From positions 1 through 33,838 of the forward strand of contig CALGND010000178.1 in NCBI GenBank assembly GCA_937958675.1: a stretch of 33,838 nucleotides of DNA. Direction: 5' to 3'. Under the pieces are notes generated by a model that was not told where the DNA came from, did no database searches, and saw only the letters and a list, made by a program, of their open reading frames with translations. Shown piece by piece: positions 33,701 to 33,838 of this stretch. Each line of letters opens with the position of its first letter. Position 1 is the stretch's first letter. Origin of the DNA: an uncultured Granulosicoccaceae bacterium. Its GTDB lineage: Bacteria; Pseudomonadota; Gammaproteobacteria; Granulosicoccales; Granulosicoccaceae. The position numbers and the translations under genes are program-made.

Positions 33701-33838
33701 CAGCAACTTGAAAGAGCAAACAACCCTGGTCAAGAAGGCCAACAAGGTCAAGAAGGCCAACAAGGTCAAGAAGGCCAACAAGGCCAACAAGGCCAACAAG
33801 GTCAAGAAGGTCAACAAGGTCAACAAGGTCAACAAGGT
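30764..33838 (+). CDS. DUF4175-type large membrane and coiled-coil protein (3' end cut by window edge)
   Basis: At least 1025 residues, open to the right edge, starting with ATG overlapping the previous stop (ATGA). Three transmembrane segments lie at ~24-48, ~63-85 and ~143-163. Two or three beta-rich domains follow (~185-495), the last with '[20 protein letters not shown]' and '[14 protein letters not shown]', an Ig-like pattern also seen in other DUF4175 proteins. A Gly/Ser linker (~500-515) leads to a long helical, Glu/Gln/Arg-rich coiled-coil region (~520-985). The end is a Gly-Gln-Gln/Glu repeat. The TM-beta-coil layout and the place after MoxR, DUF58 and BatA genes fit the DUF4175 family (alphaproteobacterial relatives are, as I recall, TIGR02302). 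It is probably a periplasm-spanning partner of the vWA proteins. Function unknown. Confidence 0.85.
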   Translation, partial: MKTDNHQNQLQNYIHAARRRESYRIILLWLLITALAFLAITAAVVVFGMQRGFTPQMINVNRGFLIIIAALSVGSLLVAPLIKLIRNKGADLLESSDSAFNGRIQTYLDTRQQSPSHEFLPLLASDANKVAKRVPLSKVVPTANLFWPFSALALCAVGVFMFFQNGPQEWRNAAQHLWMGWQKPGLVQERVLSVKPGDVEVLAGSNLEIVADATGFKVNELTFNIKNTGQEWQTTTVERDEDGKFRFLLFRVDKSLTYSVDADYVASPEYDVAVVEPAKLKQLQAHFVFPEWTKLEPSTVQNASAIAAVKNTEVTLDFLTDKPLTSGKLMLGDESVTLLQGDQGDEAGSSYTAKFVLSSDSHYQLVDELLGQQVPISSEYPIIIRGDEAPEIAITQPGRDVSASPVEEVHLEIEASDDFSIESVTLHYSINAGDWQVAELDASEINTYVFKLEELGEPSPGVAGPMEPGDLISYYAKVSDHDSTSETDMLLVDVRPFDRRFSEGSSGGGPSGSSPGNEGTEISRRQKEILLATWNLLRTTEAAGGDTTAVADNARLLSDLQIKLAEQARTLADRSEARSLTQQGDNIREFVDYLRQAADAMQPSADALESLELEDAVQPQQLALQLLQRAEALFADIRMTQQQEGAGQGGQQPGKDMAEMFELEMDLERSKYELPDRGQNSSPSEQVDDIFKQLEDLARRQQALAEQARKKPELTREEKWQQEQLSRELEELRRQLEEIQEQAEGSSGEESQQLSETAERLEEQIRNAEAALQRDQDDQQTGQSGAQQASEELQEAVNELSEARQQALQEGITDAARKAANLLEEQRQTEQQLREAVQRAAQAQASGIYSEGLTRDEAKALAERKRELQSELNNVQTDIESLQERFAEQAPQTSEALDDTLDALEESQAEAMLGIAGDSIEAGSLATVLPGESLVTNALRELRDRLAEAADIAMDEQLRPGEPEDMQLAEAVRDIQDLRQQLERANNPGQEGQQGQEGQQGQEGQQGQQGQQGQEGQQGQQGQQG
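33728..33838 (+). repeat. In-frame 9-base tandem repeat encoding Gly-Gln-(Gln/Glu)
   Basis: Twelve 9-base units plus one Gly codon reach the window edge without ending. The first six form three identical 18-base copies (ggtcaagaaggccaacaa, 33728-33781). Then come two ggccaacaa, one ggtcaagaa and three ggtcaacaa. Near-identical DNA, including silent GGT/GGC choices shared between copies, points to recent slippage and not to protein-level selection alone. It lies at the tail of the DUF4175-type protein. Confidence 0.95.

Noticed and set aside
33728..33838. CRISPR-like array at the right edge
   Set aside because: Contiguous 9-base in-frame units without spacers; a coding tandem repeat.
21474..33838. 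Classification as a vWA-MoxR-VMAP ternary conflict (anti-phage) system
   Set aside because: Vocabulary overlaps (MoxR, vWA, caspase-like), but I see no VMAP-like gene or nucleic-acid-targeting effector, the protease-like proteins are exported, and DUF58/BatA/DUF4175 partners point to an envelope system.

Overview
The window looks like the chromosome of a free-living, probably marine, gammaproteobacterium of moderate GC. The supports are a FadE-type acyl-CoA dehydrogenase, DusA, a FadL/VolA-like lipid-scavenging pair, glutathione-dependent formaldehyde oxidation, outer-membrane and lipoprotein signals, a taurine-type ABC transporter binding protein and a GH10 xylanase lipoprotein. This placement is by gene content only; no rRNA or other phylogenetic marker is present. 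I see no tRNA, rRNA, CRISPR array, prophage or insertion sequence.

Layout. (1) 1-3750, minus strand: a truncated taurine/sulfonate binding protein, a small cupin, a PPOX-fold FMN protein, and the pair S-formylglutathione hydrolase / glutathione-dependent formaldehyde dehydrogenase. (2) 3879-7210, plus strand: dusA coupled by a one-base overlap to an Atm1-type ABC exporter, then a small Cys-rich, probably zinc-binding protein. (3) 7269-9157: a putative redox-sensing module, with an RclR-like AraC regulator divergent from glutaredoxin and an RclC-like (DUF417) membrane protein. (4) 9243-16791: secreted RNase T2, GTP cyclohydrolase I, fadE, a GH10 xylanase lipoprotein with two Ig-like repeats, and an EamA permease. 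(5) 16853-21059, minus strand: a lipid-uptake set of fadL, a VolA-like surface lipase and a periplasmic chalcone-isomerase-fold protein, closed by a clear terminator. (6) 21474-33838, plus strand: seven tightly packed, mostly overlapping genes that form one apparent operon and run off the right edge.

The last block is the most interesting part. It encodes a MoxR AAA+ ATPase, a DUF58 protein and two membrane-anchored von Willebrand factor A proteins (all three vWA-type proteins keep a DxSxS metal site). It also encodes a large DUF4175-type membrane and coiled-coil protein with a growing Gly-Gln repeat, and two exported proteins. One exported protein is a caspase/legumain-like protein with the histidine but without the nucleophilic cysteine. 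The other is a TPR protein with a gluzincin HEIAH...E protease site. Six of the seven junctions lie within the operon; four overlap by 1 or 4 bases, one by 8, and one has a 5-base gap. The simplest reading is an envelope machine in which a cytosolic MoxR/DUF58 chaperone acts on membrane vWA scaffolds that hold or gate a periplasmic protease. The function is inference, and I cannot tell from sequence alone whether this exact combination has been described.

For several genes I moved the start to an internal codon on ribosome-binding-site or signal-peptide grounds; each is noted in its entry.
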